A stretch of 25,329 nucleotides of DNA, from the NCBI GenBank assembly GCA_965369385.1, contig CBDUQP010000039.1:1-25329 (forward strand). The letters run 5' to 3'. Each line of letters starts with the position of its first letter. Within the stretch, counting starts at the first letter, position 1. Of this stretch, positions 1 through 8,102 are shown one piece after another. A program made the position numbers and the translations under genes. The notes under the pieces were generated by a model. That model saw nothing but the letters and a program-made list of their open reading frames with translations, had not been told where the DNA came from and ran no database searches. This DNA comes from CBDUQP01 sp965369385 (lineage in GTDB: Bacteria; Planctomycetota; Phycisphaerae; SM23-33).

Positions 1-2
1 AG

Positions 3-42
3 AACTGTTACCCATGTGCCCGGTACAAACTGTTACCCATGT
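3..42. repeat. Two direct copies of a 15-bp word, period 25 bp
   Basis: The word AACTGTTACCCATGT occurs at 3-17 and again at 28-42, and the bases that follow each copy (GCCCGGTAC and ACACGGTTG) are also related, so the unit is about 25 bp. Paired short repeats of this style are found at the ends of some insertion sequences (IS481-like ends come to mind), but no transposase is present in the window, so this is at most a fragment running in from the left. I see no convincing gene here. Confidence 0.4.
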
Positions 43-102
43 ACACGGTTGCACAGCGTTCCAAAACGAACAAGCCCCGGCGGGGCGATACAGGATACGG
101 CC

Positions 103-297
103 GGTGGCATGTCGACGAATTGTGTTTGACGTGCGAATGTCTTATGTGTGAATTACTCCTGTTTGGGTGGCATGTCGATCCCGATGTACCCCGATGTTCT
201 TCGGGATCTTCGACATCGGGACAGGGGTCGCCATGATTATTAAACGCAACTGACGCCATGGCGACCCACGATACGGCTGTGTGTCGCCATGCCACCC
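103..297. repeat. Nested inverted-repeat element (MITE-like or structured intergenic repeat)
   Basis: Several arms nest inside each other. GGGTGGCATG (165-174) is the exact reverse complement of CATGCCACCC (288-297). GGGTCGCCATG (225-235) matches CATGGCGACCC (257-267). CCCGATGT (180-187 and again 190-197) matches ACATCGGG (213-220). GGTGGCATGTCGA occurs twice in direct orientation (103-115 and 166-178). This order of symmetrical arms is not expected of coding sequence; the open frames here are short and shadow each other. It is probably a dispersed, non-autonomous repeat. Function unknown. Confidence 0.5.
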
Positions 298-574
298 GCC
301 TTCTCTGTAAATATCGAAAATGGGATATAATCGGAATTCTCTGAGGGGGAGGAGTGCTCTTATTACAGGAATGTCGAAGTGTTGCGCAGCTATTTCGGAG
401 TTATGATTGCCAGCTGGCTAGGGGATTATGGATGCTCATCGTGTAACTGTTGAGTGATTTGATAGTTAAGTATGACTTGTGAGCTATCGTCTGGGTGATG
501 GGCCTGATGGTGATTGGTTGTTTTCTGAGCATATTTCAGAGTTTCCATTGACATGCCGATAATGGACTTGTATG
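298..574. other. Non-coding stretch upstream of rex
   Basis: I see no gene, RNA or repeat that I can support between the repeat element and the rex promoter. The stretch is more AT-rich than the flanking genes, as expected of an upstream region. Confidence 0.4.
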
Positions 575-603
575 TTGACCTGTGAAACTATTCACAGTGT
601 TAC
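575..603 (+). promoter_or_regulatory. Candidate rex promoter
   Basis: TTGACC at 575-580 is a good -35 box (five of six to TTGACA). A 17-bp spacer puts a weak -10 at 598-603 (TGTTAC). The spacer is exactly filled by the Rex palindrome, which supports the -35 placement. The transcript would then begin near 610, giving a leader of about 40 nt to the TTG start of rex. Confidence 0.4.
580..597. promoter_or_regulatory. Rex operator (ROP)
   Basis: CTGTGAAACTATTCACAG is a perfect inverted repeat with 7-bp arms and a 4-bp centre. It fits the established Rex operator pattern TTGTGAA-N4-TTCACAA except for the outermost base of each arm. It lies about 50 bp before the rex start, between the putative -35 and -10, where bound repressor would block RNA polymerase. 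Release by NADH would induce rex and probably the hydrogenase genes behind it. Confidence 0.8.
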
Positions 604-647
604 TTGGATCACAGCCGCAATCCTTTGTTGGACTCTGGAGACCCGCC

Positions 648-1262
648 TTGATATCAGACAAGACTATAGGGAGGTTGAGTCAATATCGCCGGTTGATTGC
701 TGATCTGCTGGTAGATGACGAGAGGTTTGTCTTTTCGCATAAGCTTGCGGAGATGGCCGGCGGAACGGCTGCCCAGGTGCGGCGTGATGTTATGGCTATT
801 GGTTATTCGGGCAGTCCCACAAAGGGTTACGACCTGGCGGGGCTGGCCGAGAGTATTGATAACTTTCTGGATGCCCCTGAAGGTACGCGAGCGGTGCTGG
901 TGGGTATGGGTAATCTTGGACGTGCTATTACCGCGTATTTTACGGGCAGGCGGCCTAAGCTTTCCATCGTCGCCGCCTTCGACAATGATTCATACAGAAC
1001 CGGGCGAGTCATCCACGGTTGCAGGTGTTATCCGGTTGAGGACATTGCCAAAATAGTTGGCGATCTGGATGTTCGCGTTGGGATTCTGACTGTACCGCAG
1101 CGAGTTGCCCAGCCGATGGCGGATATGCTTGTTCAGGCAGGCGTTTCCGGCATTCTGAATTTCGCACCCACGCGATTGCGGGTTCCGCCTCGCGTTTACG
1201 TTGAATATATCGATATGACTACCGCCTTGGAGAAGGTCTCGTATTTCGGACGAAATATGTGA
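648..1262 (+). CDS. rex: Redox-sensing transcriptional repressor Rex
   Basis: Rex is a dimeric NADH/NAD+-sensing repressor that controls fermentation and hydrogenase genes. The 204-residue product has an N-terminal winged helix (about 1-75, opening ISDKTIGRLSQY, with the VRRD recognition-helix motif near residue 64). A Rossmann domain follows (VGMGNLGRAI near residue 86), and the C-terminal helix swaps between subunits. I chose the TTG at 648 because GGAG (637-640) sits 7 nt before it and the protein then starts as Rex proteins usually do. The in-frame GTG at 582 would add 22 residues but lies inside the operator. The hydrogenase subunit genes begin 61 bp downstream, so autoregulation and control of the hyd operon is the natural inference. 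Confidence 0.93.
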   Translation: MISDKTIGRLSQYRRLIADLLVDDERFVFSHKLAEMAGGTAAQVRRDVMAIGYSGSPTKGYDLAGLAESIDNFLDAPEGTRAVLVGMGNLGRAITAYFTGRRPKLSIVAAFDNDSYRTGRVIHGCRCYPVEDIAKIVGDLDVRVGILTVPQRVAQPMADMLVQAGVSGILNFAPTRLRVPPRVYVEYIDMTTALEKVSYFGRNM

Positions 1263-1323
1263 TTCGCAAGCCATGGCGGTTTTTGCTTTCTTTTGTATTG
1301 TCTTGCATTAAGGAATTCTCAAA

Positions 1324-1803
1324 GTGACCAGTTGCATTCAAGAAATCGGAGCGATTCTGGACAAGTATCCAGAAGCCAAGCGGGATTCACTGATCCCGAT
1401 CTTACAGGAAGTCCAGGCTTCGCAGGGATACCTCTCCCGCCAGGCCGTTACCACCGTCGGTGAGCACCTTGGCCTGCCGGCCAGCAAGGTCTATGGCGTT
1501 GCCACTTTCTACAACCAGTTCAGGTTCGAGAAACAGGGACAGTTCCATATCCAGGTTTGCCGCGGGACCGCGTGTCACGTGAAGGGCTCGGCGGCAGTGC
1601 TTGACGCAGTGGAACGTTCGATCTGTGTATCTGCCGGGCAGACAACTCGCGATGGACTGTTCAGTCTGGAAGTTGTCGCTTGCATCGGAGCGTGCGGGTT
1701 GGCCCCGGTAATAAGCGTGAACGGCGAGTTCCATGCTGGCGTAGAAGCCGACTCAGTGAATGATATTGTTGAATCATATCGCAAAAAGACGCAGAAAGGT
1801 TAA
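1324..1803 (+). CDS. hydC: [FeFe]-hydrogenase NuoE-like subunit (HydC type)
   Basis: This 159-residue protein belongs to the 24-kDa NuoE family, the [2Fe-2S] subunit of soluble NAD-linked hydrogenases. It has the helical N-terminus with the typical VYGVATFYNQF segment near residue 60. A thioredoxin-like fold follows, whose four cluster ligands are in CRGTACHVKG (near 80) and CIGACGLAP (near 120). It starts with GTG preceded by AAGGA and ends 5 bp before hydB, so the two are co-translated. In bifurcating HydABC this subunit helps pass electrons between the flavin subunit and the catalytic subunit. Confidence 0.9.
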   Translation: MTSCIQEIGAILDKYPEAKRDSLIPILQEVQASQGYLSRQAVTTVGEHLGLPASKVYGVATFYNQFRFEKQGQFHIQVCRGTACHVKGSAAVLDAVERSICVSAGQTTRDGLFSLEVVACIGACGLAPVISVNGEFHAGVEADSVNDIVESYRKKTQKG

Positions 1804-1808
1804 GGACG

Positions 1809-3809
1809 ATGGCCAAACTGACTGAACAGAAGTGTTGTGATGATTGCAATCACAGTTCGGGCAAGCCTTGTCCTGAACTGCTGAGCTGTCTTGTTGACGG
1901 TACCAGTTGCAAGCCGAGTGACGAGACTACCGCCAAGGTGAGCGATACGCTTGCGGCGCTTCGTCGCGAGACCATCGAGAAGCCTGTCATCTATATAGGG
2001 GCAGGAACATGCGGTCTGGCGGCAGGTGCGGCCCGGTCGTTGCTGGCGATACAGGGATATCTGGGCGCTCAGAAGATCGACGCCGACCTCGTAAAAGTCG
2101 GCTGCATTGGTCTGTGTGCGGCAGAGCCTATGATTGATGTGCAATTGCCCGGACGAACGCGAGTGTCGTTTGGTGGTGTTACCTTGGACAAGGTGAGCGG
2201 ATTGCTTGACGGTATTTTCGCCGACAGCATCGATTGCGACATGGTAATCGGACAGTTCCGCCCAGCAGGTTCTACGCAGGAAGCCTGGGGTGACGTTGCC
2301 TACATTGACGAGCATCCGTTCTTCGCTCCGCAGACTCGTTGGGTGCTGGCTAACGCCGGTAAGATCGATCCGTTGAGCATTGACGAGTATATCGCCCACG
2401 GCGGCTACAAGGCATTCACGGATGTCATTCGCAATAACACCCCGCTTGAAACGTGCGAGGCCGTTGAAACCAGCGGATTGCGCGGGCGAGGTGGCGGTGG
2501 ATTCCCGACCGGTAGAAAGTGGAAGTTTGCTCTCGGCGCCGCCGCGGAGCAGAAATACCTCATCTGCAACGCAGACGAAGGCGACCCGGGCGCATTCATG
2601 GATCGCGCCGTAATCGAGGGTGATCCGCACCGCCTGCTCGAGGGCATGGCGATCGCGGCCTACGGTATCGGCGCGAGCAAAGCATACGTTTATCTGCGGG
2701 CGGAGTATCCGCTGGCGATAGCTAACCTGAAGATTGCCATTGAACAGGCCAAGGACTACGGCTTGCTCGGAAGCAATATATTCGATAGCGGTTTCAGCCT
2801 TGATATCGTGATCAAGGAAGGTGCGGGCGCGTTTGTCTGCGGCGAAGAGACCGCCCTGATCAATAGTATTGAAGGCAAACGCGGTATGCCGCGTCCGCGT
2901 CCGCCGTTCCCGGCAGTGCGCGGGTTGTTCGATAAGCCGACGATCATCAATAATGTCGAAACACTGGCGAACCTTCCGGGTATTTTCAACATGGGCGCGG
3001 AGAAATTCGCATCCGTCGGTACGGATACGTCCAAGGGCACCAAGGTTTTCGCACTTTCCGGCCGCGTGGGCCGCACGGGGCTTGTGGAAGTCGCCATGGG
3101 CACCAAGTTGCGGGAGATTGTCTTTGAGATCGGCGGCGGGATTCCCGATGGCAAGGCGTTCAAGGCTGTTCAGATTGGCGGCCCATCCGGCGGTTGCATC
3201 CCGACACAACACCTGGATATCGAGATCGACTACGAGTCGCTGAAGACCGTAGGCGCTATGATGGGTTCCGGCGGTCTGGTTGTTATGGACGAGACCACCT
3301 GCATGGTTGATCTGGCAAAGTTCTTCATGGACTTTATTCAGAAAGAAAGTTGCGGAAAGTGCATTCCTTGCCGCGAGGGCACAAGACGTATGCTGGAGAT
3401 TCTCCAGCGGATCACGCGAAGCCATCGTGACGAAACGGGTAACGATGCACTCCAGCGTTTCCAGGGAGTAATGTACCTCAATCGCCTGGCAGAAGTCATC
3501 AAGGACACCAGCTTGTGCGGGTTGGGGCAGACTGCCCCCAATCCGGTGCTGAGTACGCTCCGCTGGTTCCGTAGTGAATATGAGGCCCATATTTACGAAC
3601 GCAGATGTCCGGCCGGCGTGTGCAAGGATCTGCTTACGTACACCATTGATGTTGACAAGTGTAAGGGTTGCACGCTGTGCATGAAGAAGTGCCCGGCGGA
3701 CGCCATTATGGGTTCGCCAAAGAGCCCGCACTATATCGTGACGGACAAGTGCATCGCTTGCGGTGCGTGCAAGGAAGTCTGCCGGTTCGACGCTGTCATT
3801 TGTAAATAG
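1809..3809 (+). CDS. hydB: [FeFe]-hydrogenase NuoF-like flavin/NAD subunit (HydB type)
   Basis: This 666-residue subunit binds FMN and NAD(H) and is the site of NADH exchange, and of flavin bifurcation in characterised HydABC. Domains in order: a cysteine-rich extension (1-35); a thioredoxin-like [2Fe-2S] domain (about 57-140, Cys68, Cys99 and Cys103 visible); the NuoF FMN/NAD core (GLRGRGGGGFPTGRKWKF from 223, CNADEGDPGAF from 253); an SLBB-like part; a [4Fe-4S] site (Cys515, 518, 521 and 570 in SCGKCIPCREG and SLCGLG). Last is a C-terminal two-cluster ferredoxin (CKGCTLCMKKCP from 618, CIACGACKEVC about 30 residues later). The ATG follows TAAGGA. This layout is typical of multisubunit NAD-dependent hydrogenases. 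A 699-codon frame lies antisense to this gene and is a shadow. Confidence 0.93.
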   Translation: MAKLTEQKCCDDCNHSSGKPCPELLSCLVDGTSCKPSDETTAKVSDTLAALRRETIEKPVIYIGAGTCGLAAGAARSLLAIQGYLGAQKIDADLVKVGCIGLCAAEPMIDVQLPGRTRVSFGGVTLDKVSGLLDGIFADSIDCDMVIGQFRPAGSTQEAWGDVAYIDEHPFFAPQTRWVLANAGKIDPLSIDEYIAHGGYKAFTDVIRNNTPLETCEAVETSGLRGRGGGGFPTGRKWKFALGAAAEQKYLICNADEGDPGAFMDRAVIEGDPHRLLEGMAIAAYGIGASKAYVYLRAEYPLAIANLKIAIEQAKDYGLLGSNIFDSGFSLDIVIKEGAGAFVCGEETALINSIEGKRGMPRPRPPFPAVRGLFDKPTIINNVETLANLPGIFNMGAEKFASVGTDTSKGTKVFALSGRVGRTGLVEVAMGTKLREIVFEIGGGIPDGKAFKAVQIGGPSGGCIPTQHLDIEIDYESLKTVGAMMGSGGLVVMDETTCMVDLAKFFMDFIQKESCGKCIPCREGTRRMLEILQRITRSHRDETGNDALQRFQGVMYLNRLAEVIKDTSLCGLGQTAPNPVLSTLRWFRSEYEAHIYERRCPAGVCKDLLTYTIDVDKCKGCTLCMKKCPADAIMGSPKSPHYIVTDKCIACGACKEVCRFDAVICK

Positions 3810-3828
3810 ATCAACGAGGATACTTAAA

Positions 3829-5553
3829 GTGGTAACAATTACAGTCAATAACCGTAAGATCGAAGCCGAGAGCGGCGAAATGCTGCTTGATGCTCTCAAG
3901 CGTGTGGGAATTTCCGTTCCGACGCTCTGTCATATGCCCGATTTGGCGCCTAGCGGTGCATGCAGAATGTGCGTTGTCGAGGTGGAAGGTTCGTCCAGTC
4001 TGGTTCCCAGTTGCGCGTTTCCGGTTGCCGAAGGAATGGTCATCAAGACACATTCCCCGCGTGCGGTCCGAGCAAGGAAAACCATCATCGAACTGCTCCT
4101 GGCAGATCACCCCGATGATTGCCTCTACTGCAATCGCAACAACAATTGCCAGTTGCAGTCGCTAGCGGCTGAGCTTGGCGTGCGGGAAAGGCGATTCGCC
4201 GGAGCCAAAAGCCGATACGATCTGGACGTTTCCAGCGCCGCGATCACTCGCGACCCGGCCAAGTGCATCTTGTGCGGAAAATGCGTTCGAATGTGCGAAG
4301 AAGTCCAGGGCGTAGCCGCCATCGATTTTATAAACCGTGGCTCTCAGACTACCGTGGGCAGTGCGTTCGACGAAGGTCTGAACGTTTCGAGTTGCATTAC
4401 TTGCGGCCAGTGCATTATGGTTTGTCCGACAGGAGCATTGCGTGAGCGAAGCGATGTTAAACCAGTTCTTGCGGCTTTGGAAGATCCCGATAAGGTAGTG
4501 GTGTTCCAGCACGCTCCGGCGGTGTCAGTGACCCTTGCCGAAGAGTTCGGCATCAAGGCGGGGACGGATGTGTGCGGTACAATGACGGCGGCCATGAAGG
4601 CGCTCGGTGCCGATTACGTGTTCGATACCAGTTTCAGTGCTGACCTGACAATTATGGAAGAAGGCAGCGAATTGGTTCAGCGCGTGAGCAATGGTGGTAA
4701 GCTGCCGATGATCACAAGCTGTTCGCCGGGATGGATCAAGTTCGTCGAAACGTTCTATCCGGACTTCATCGACAATCTGTCCACCTGCAAGAGTCCCCAA
4801 CAGATGATGGGGGCCGTTATCAAAACGTACTTTGCCGAGAAGAACGGCATCGATCCGAAGAATATCTTCAGTGTTTCGGTTATGCCGTGTACCGCCAAGA
4901 AGTTCGAAGCCGCCCGAAAAGAGATGGTACGAGATGGCATTGCCGACATCGATGCCGTCCTTACTACTCGCGAGATGGCCAATTTGATTCGTATGCGAAA
5001 CCTGGATATGCAGGCTCTTCCACCGGAAGCGACCGATTCTCCCCTGGGCGAGCGGAGCACTGCGGGCAAACTGTTTGGTGCCTCGGGCGGTGTAATGGAA
5101 GCCGCAGTAAGGACCGCTCATGTGCTCATCACCGGCGAAGAAATGGGCGATCTCAAGATCCAGGCAGTAAGAGGCCTTGAAGGTAGAAAAGAAGCGTCGG
5201 TAATGGTCGGCGATATGCAAGTGAATGTGGCCGTCGTCAGCGGACTCGGCAACGCACGAGCCCTGCTTGACGAAATTCGCGAAGGACGCAGTGACCTTCA
5301 CTTCATCGAAGTGATGACATGCCCCGGCGGATGCATTGCAGGTGGTGGACAGCCTATAGGTACTGACATCGAGGCGGTCAAGGGTCGCATGAAAAGCCTG
5401 TATGATATAGATCGCGACGGACCCCTTCGCGTCTCTCACAAGAATACTGAAGTGCAGAAGTTGTACAAGGATTTCCTTGGCGAACCCCTCGGCCATAAGA
5501 GTCATGAACTTCTGCATACCCATTACGAAGAACGAGACCGAATTGTTAAGTAA
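3829..5553 (+). CDS. hydA: [FeFe]-hydrogenase catalytic subunit HydA
   Basis: The 574-residue subunit carries the H-cluster, where protons and electrons interconvert with H2. Domains: [2Fe-2S] ferredoxin (Cys34, 45, 48, 62); the His-Cys3 [4Fe-4S] site (His94, Cys98, 101, 107); two [4Fe-4S] clusters (Cys146/149/152/156 and Cys189/192/195/199). The H-cluster domain has motifs TSCSPGW (296-302), VMPCTAKKFE (Cys354) and EVMTCPGGCIAGGGQP (Cys498, Cys502), then the small-subunit-like C-terminus. I start at GTG 3829 (GAGGA upstream); a longer in-frame start at 3763 would overlap hydB and extend before the ferredoxin fold. The first motif has Ser where many family members have a second Cys. The NuoE- and NuoF-like partners point to a soluble NAD-linked, probably electron-bifurcating, enzyme. 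No maturation genes (hydE, hydF, hydG) are in the window. Confidence 0.95.
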   Translation: MVTITVNNRKIEAESGEMLLDALKRVGISVPTLCHMPDLAPSGACRMCVVEVEGSSSLVPSCAFPVAEGMVIKTHSPRAVRARKTIIELLLADHPDDCLYCNRNNNCQLQSLAAELGVRERRFAGAKSRYDLDVSSAAITRDPAKCILCGKCVRMCEEVQGVAAIDFINRGSQTTVGSAFDEGLNVSSCITCGQCIMVCPTGALRERSDVKPVLAALEDPDKVVVFQHAPAVSVTLAEEFGIKAGTDVCGTMTAAMKALGADYVFDTSFSADLTIMEEGSELVQRVSNGGKLPMITSCSPGWIKFVETFYPDFIDNLSTCKSPQQMMGAVIKTYFAEKNGIDPKNIFSVSVMPCTAKKFEAARKEMVRDGIADIDAVLTTREMANLIRMRNLDMQALPPEATDSPLGERSTAGKLFGASGGVMEAAVRTAHVLITGEEMGDLKIQAVRGLEGRKEASVMVGDMQVNVAVVSGLGNARALLDEIREGRSDLHFIEVMTCPGGCIAGGGQPIGTDIEAVKGRMKSLYDIDRDGPLRVSHKNTEVQKLYKDFLGEPLGHKSHELLHTHYEERDRIVK

Positions 5554-5579
5554 GCGACTGGATTATGTGAAGCCAATAT

Positions 5580-7619
5580 GTGTCGGCCTGTGATACCGCC
5601 AGTCAGCCTAAGAGTGACATGAATCCCAATGGCGAAAAATCGCTGATTTTTACGGTTAAAGAACGCTGTCGCGTTTGCTACACCTGCGTGCGCGAGTGTC
5701 CGGCCAAGGCGATTCGCATAGTGGACGGTCAGGCCGATGTCATTCCAGAGCGGTGCATCGGTTGTGGCAACTGCGTGCGAGTGTGCAGCCAGGGCGCTAA
5801 ACAGGTACTTAGCGGTATCGAGCGGACGGCGGAGCTGCTGGCAGGCAATACGAAGGTGGCTGCGCTTATTGCGCCGAGTTTCCCCGCAACGCTTCGCGAA
5901 GGTATGGATCACGAGCAGTTCGTCGCCATGATTCGTGAACTCGGTTTCGATTACGTAAGTGAAGTGGCGTTCGGGGCGGACCTGGTAGCCAACGAATATC
6001 GCAAATTGTTGGCATCGGAGTCTCAACTACGTCATATAGCAACCACATGCCCGGCAATCGTAGCATATGTGGAGCGGTATCATCCGGAACTGGTGGGAAT
6101 GCTTGCACCGGTCGTTTCTCCCATGCTAGCCATGGCGAGAGTAGTGCGATATCTGCATGGACCGCAGACGAACGTGGTATTCATTGGGCCATGTATCGCC
6201 AAGAAAGGCGAGATGTCGGGTCCATACGGCGAGATCGATGTGGCTCTGACGTTCATAGAAATGTGGCAGATGTTCAGCCGGACCCGTATTAATCCGGATC
6301 CGAATGAACTGAGCAATTTCGATCCACCACATGGTGGCGCAGGTGCGCTGTTTCCGATCGCACGTGGGATGCTTCAGGCGGCCGATATTCACGACGACCT
6401 TGTGGTGGGAGATGTAGTTGCGGCCGAGGGTCGCGCCAGCTTTATTCCCGCAATCAAGGAGTTTGGTAACGGTGATCTGGACGCACGTCTGCTTGAGGTA
6501 CTCTGCTGCGACGGGTGCATAATGGGTGCAGGCATGGGCAGTTATGCCACCATGTTTTCCCGGCGCGCCCGCGTGAGCGAATATGTGCGTGAGCGGATAA
6601 AAAGCTTGGATATGACAGAGTGGCAGCGTTGCATCAAGCGGGTAGCACAAATAGATTTGAGTCGTGTGTTCGTGCCATACGATCAGCGTATAGCAGTGCC
6701 GTCGCAGGATGAGATAGATCGTGTGATGGCAAAAATGGGCAAGTTTTCGCCCGCTGACGAACTCAACTGCGGCGCGTGTGGATACGATTCATGCCGAGAG
6801 CATGCGATTGCAATTCTGAAGGGACTCGCCGAGAATGAAATGTGCCTGCCAAATACGATAAGCAAATTGCGGAACACCGTGGAAGAACTTGCGGATTCTC
6901 ACACGGAGTTGGCAAATACGCAGGAAGCTCTCATGCATTCCGAGCGACTAGCCAGCATGGGACAACTGGCCGCCGGTATCGCTCATGAAGTTAATAATCC
7001 CCTTGGCGTGGTATTGATGTACTCGCATTTGCTACTTGATGAAATCGGACATGACGCGGGGATGTCAGAAGATCTGAAAATGATCGCTGAGCAGGCTGAC
7101 AGGTGCAAGAAGATCGTGGCTGGCCTGCTGGATTTCGCGCGACAGAACAAAGTAGTTCCGATAGATACTAACGTAGGCGAACTTATAGATCGTTGCCTGG
7201 AAGCAGTCCATGCTCCCGACGGCGTGAATCTGGTTGCAAAACATGAGCTTAGCGACCCGATAGCACAGCTCGATGCCGACCAGATTCAGCAATTGCTTAC
7301 CAATCTGCTGACAAACGCTATTGCCGCAATGCCCGATGGTGGCGATATCATGGCAAGATCAAGCGGCGACACTGAAACATTGACTATTTCCGTAGAAGAT
7401 ACGGGCAGCGGAATCGCCGAAGATCATCTGGGTAAGGTATTCGAACCATTCTTCACCACGAAGCAGATGGGCAAGGGTACCGGATTGGGGCTGGCGGTCA
7501 GTTATGGAATAGTGAAAATGCACCGAGGTGATATCAAGGTCACCTCGAATAACGATAAAGACAACGGTCCGACCGGGACAACATTCACCGTAACTCTGCC
7601 CCGAAAGGCCGAGATATAG
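5580..7619 (+). CDS. Hydrogenase-like sensor histidine kinase (HydS-like, H-cluster domain fused to kinase)
   Basis: This 679-residue protein joins a hydrogenase-type sensor to a kinase. It starts with two [4Fe-4S] ferredoxin sites (Cys30/33/36/40 and Cys59/62/65/69). A large-subunit [FeFe]-hydrogenase domain (about 90-345) keeps degenerate H-cluster motifs: TTCPAIV (Cys157), GPCIAKKGE (Cys205) and CCDGCIMGAGM (Cys309/310/313). Then come a further four-cysteine site (Cys397, 400, 405, 422), a short coiled coil, and a histidine kinase core: His469 in HEVNNPLG, the N box NLLTNAIAAM, DTGSGI, FEPFFTTK and GKGTGLGLA. By analogy with sensory (group C) hydrogenases it probably reads H2 or cellular redox state. 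GTG at 5580 is used here; ATG at 5619 is an alternative. It starts 26 bp after hydA, and the two receivers follow at once. Confidence 0.85.
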   Translation: MSACDTASQPKSDMNPNGEKSLIFTVKERCRVCYTCVRECPAKAIRIVDGQADVIPERCIGCGNCVRVCSQGAKQVLSGIERTAELLAGNTKVAALIAPSFPATLREGMDHEQFVAMIRELGFDYVSEVAFGADLVANEYRKLLASESQLRHIATTCPAIVAYVERYHPELVGMLAPVVSPMLAMARVVRYLHGPQTNVVFIGPCIAKKGEMSGPYGEIDVALTFIEMWQMFSRTRINPDPNELSNFDPPHGGAGALFPIARGMLQAADIHDDLVVGDVVAAEGRASFIPAIKEFGNGDLDARLLEVLCCDGCIMGAGMGSYATMFSRRARVSEYVRERIKSLDMTEWQRCIKRVAQIDLSRVFVPYDQRIAVPSQDEIDRVMAKMGKFSPADELNCGACGYDSCREHAIAILKGLAENEMCLPNTISKLRNTVEELADSHTELANTQEALMHSERLASMGQLAAGIAHEVNNPLGVVLMYSHLLLDEIGHDAGMSEDLKMIAEQADRCKKIVAGLLDFARQNKVVPIDTNVGELIDRCLEAVHAPDGVNLVAKHELSDPIAQLDADQIQQLLTNLLTNAIAAMPDGGDIMARSSGDTETLTISVEDTGSGIAEDHLGKVFEPFFTTKQMGKGTGLGLAVSYGIVKMHRGDIKVTSNNDKDNGPTGTTFTVTLPRKAEI

Positions 7620-7691
7620 AATATCACGATTTATGGTTGCGACTTGCACCTTAAGGGTGCGGTCGACAGAGAAAATAGAAAGACGCAACCC

Positions 7692-8102
7692 ATGACAAAT
7701 GACGCGAACGCAAAAAAGAAGCTGGCACTGTTGGTTGACGATGATGTTGATTTCCTCATGCAGATGAAGGCAATGTTACTGTCGTCAGGTTTTGACGTGA
7801 TTACCGCCGAAGGAACAGTCCAGGCCGAGGAGATCCTCAAAGATAGGCTGCCGGACGTGGCAATTGTTGACTTGATGATGGAAGAGAGTGACGGTGGTTT
7901 TACGCTCTGCTATCACATTAAATCAATTGACAAATCCATACCAGTAATCCTTGTCACCGCGGTGGCCAGCGAGACCGGAATGGACTTCAGCGTTGATACC
8001 GGCGAAGAACGTTCGTGGGTGATGGCCGACGCTCTGCTGGCCAAGCCCGTTAGATTCGAGCAACTCCAGAAAGAACTGGACAAACTGCTGAAAGATGCCT
8101 GA
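7692..8102 (+). CDS. Single-domain response regulator (receiver only)
   Basis: The 136-residue product is a CheY-like receiver and nothing else. It shows the acidic pocket (LLVDDDVDF), the phospho-acceptor Asp in VAIVDLMM and the conserved Lys in LLAKPV. There is no output domain. I chose ATG 7692 because it gives a compact receiver; the frame opens earlier, at 7644, without a family match. It lies 72 bp after the hydrogenase-like kinase and its stop overlaps the next start by one base (TGATG). It is therefore probably a phosphate shuttle between that kinase and the receiver-kinase that follows. Confidence 0.85.
   Translation: MTNDANAKKKLALLVDDDVDFLMQMKAMLLSSGFDVITAEGTVQAEEILKDRLPDVAIVDLMMEESDGGFTLCYHIKSIDKSIPVILVTAVASETGMDFSVDTGEERSWVMADALLAKPVRFEQLQKELDKLLKDA

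Noticed and set aside
8..295. Short open frames on both strands at the left edge
   Set aside because: They overlap the inverted-repeat element, have no convincing RBS and show low-complexity His/Ser composition.
1260..1262. TGA ending rex as a possible Sec codon
   Set aside because: The product already has the normal Rex length and C-terminus, and no conserved extension follows.
1800..3899. A 699-codon open frame antisense to hydC/hydB/hydA
   Set aside because: It lies entirely opposite strongly conserved hydrogenase genes, shows no domain and is a codon-bias shadow.
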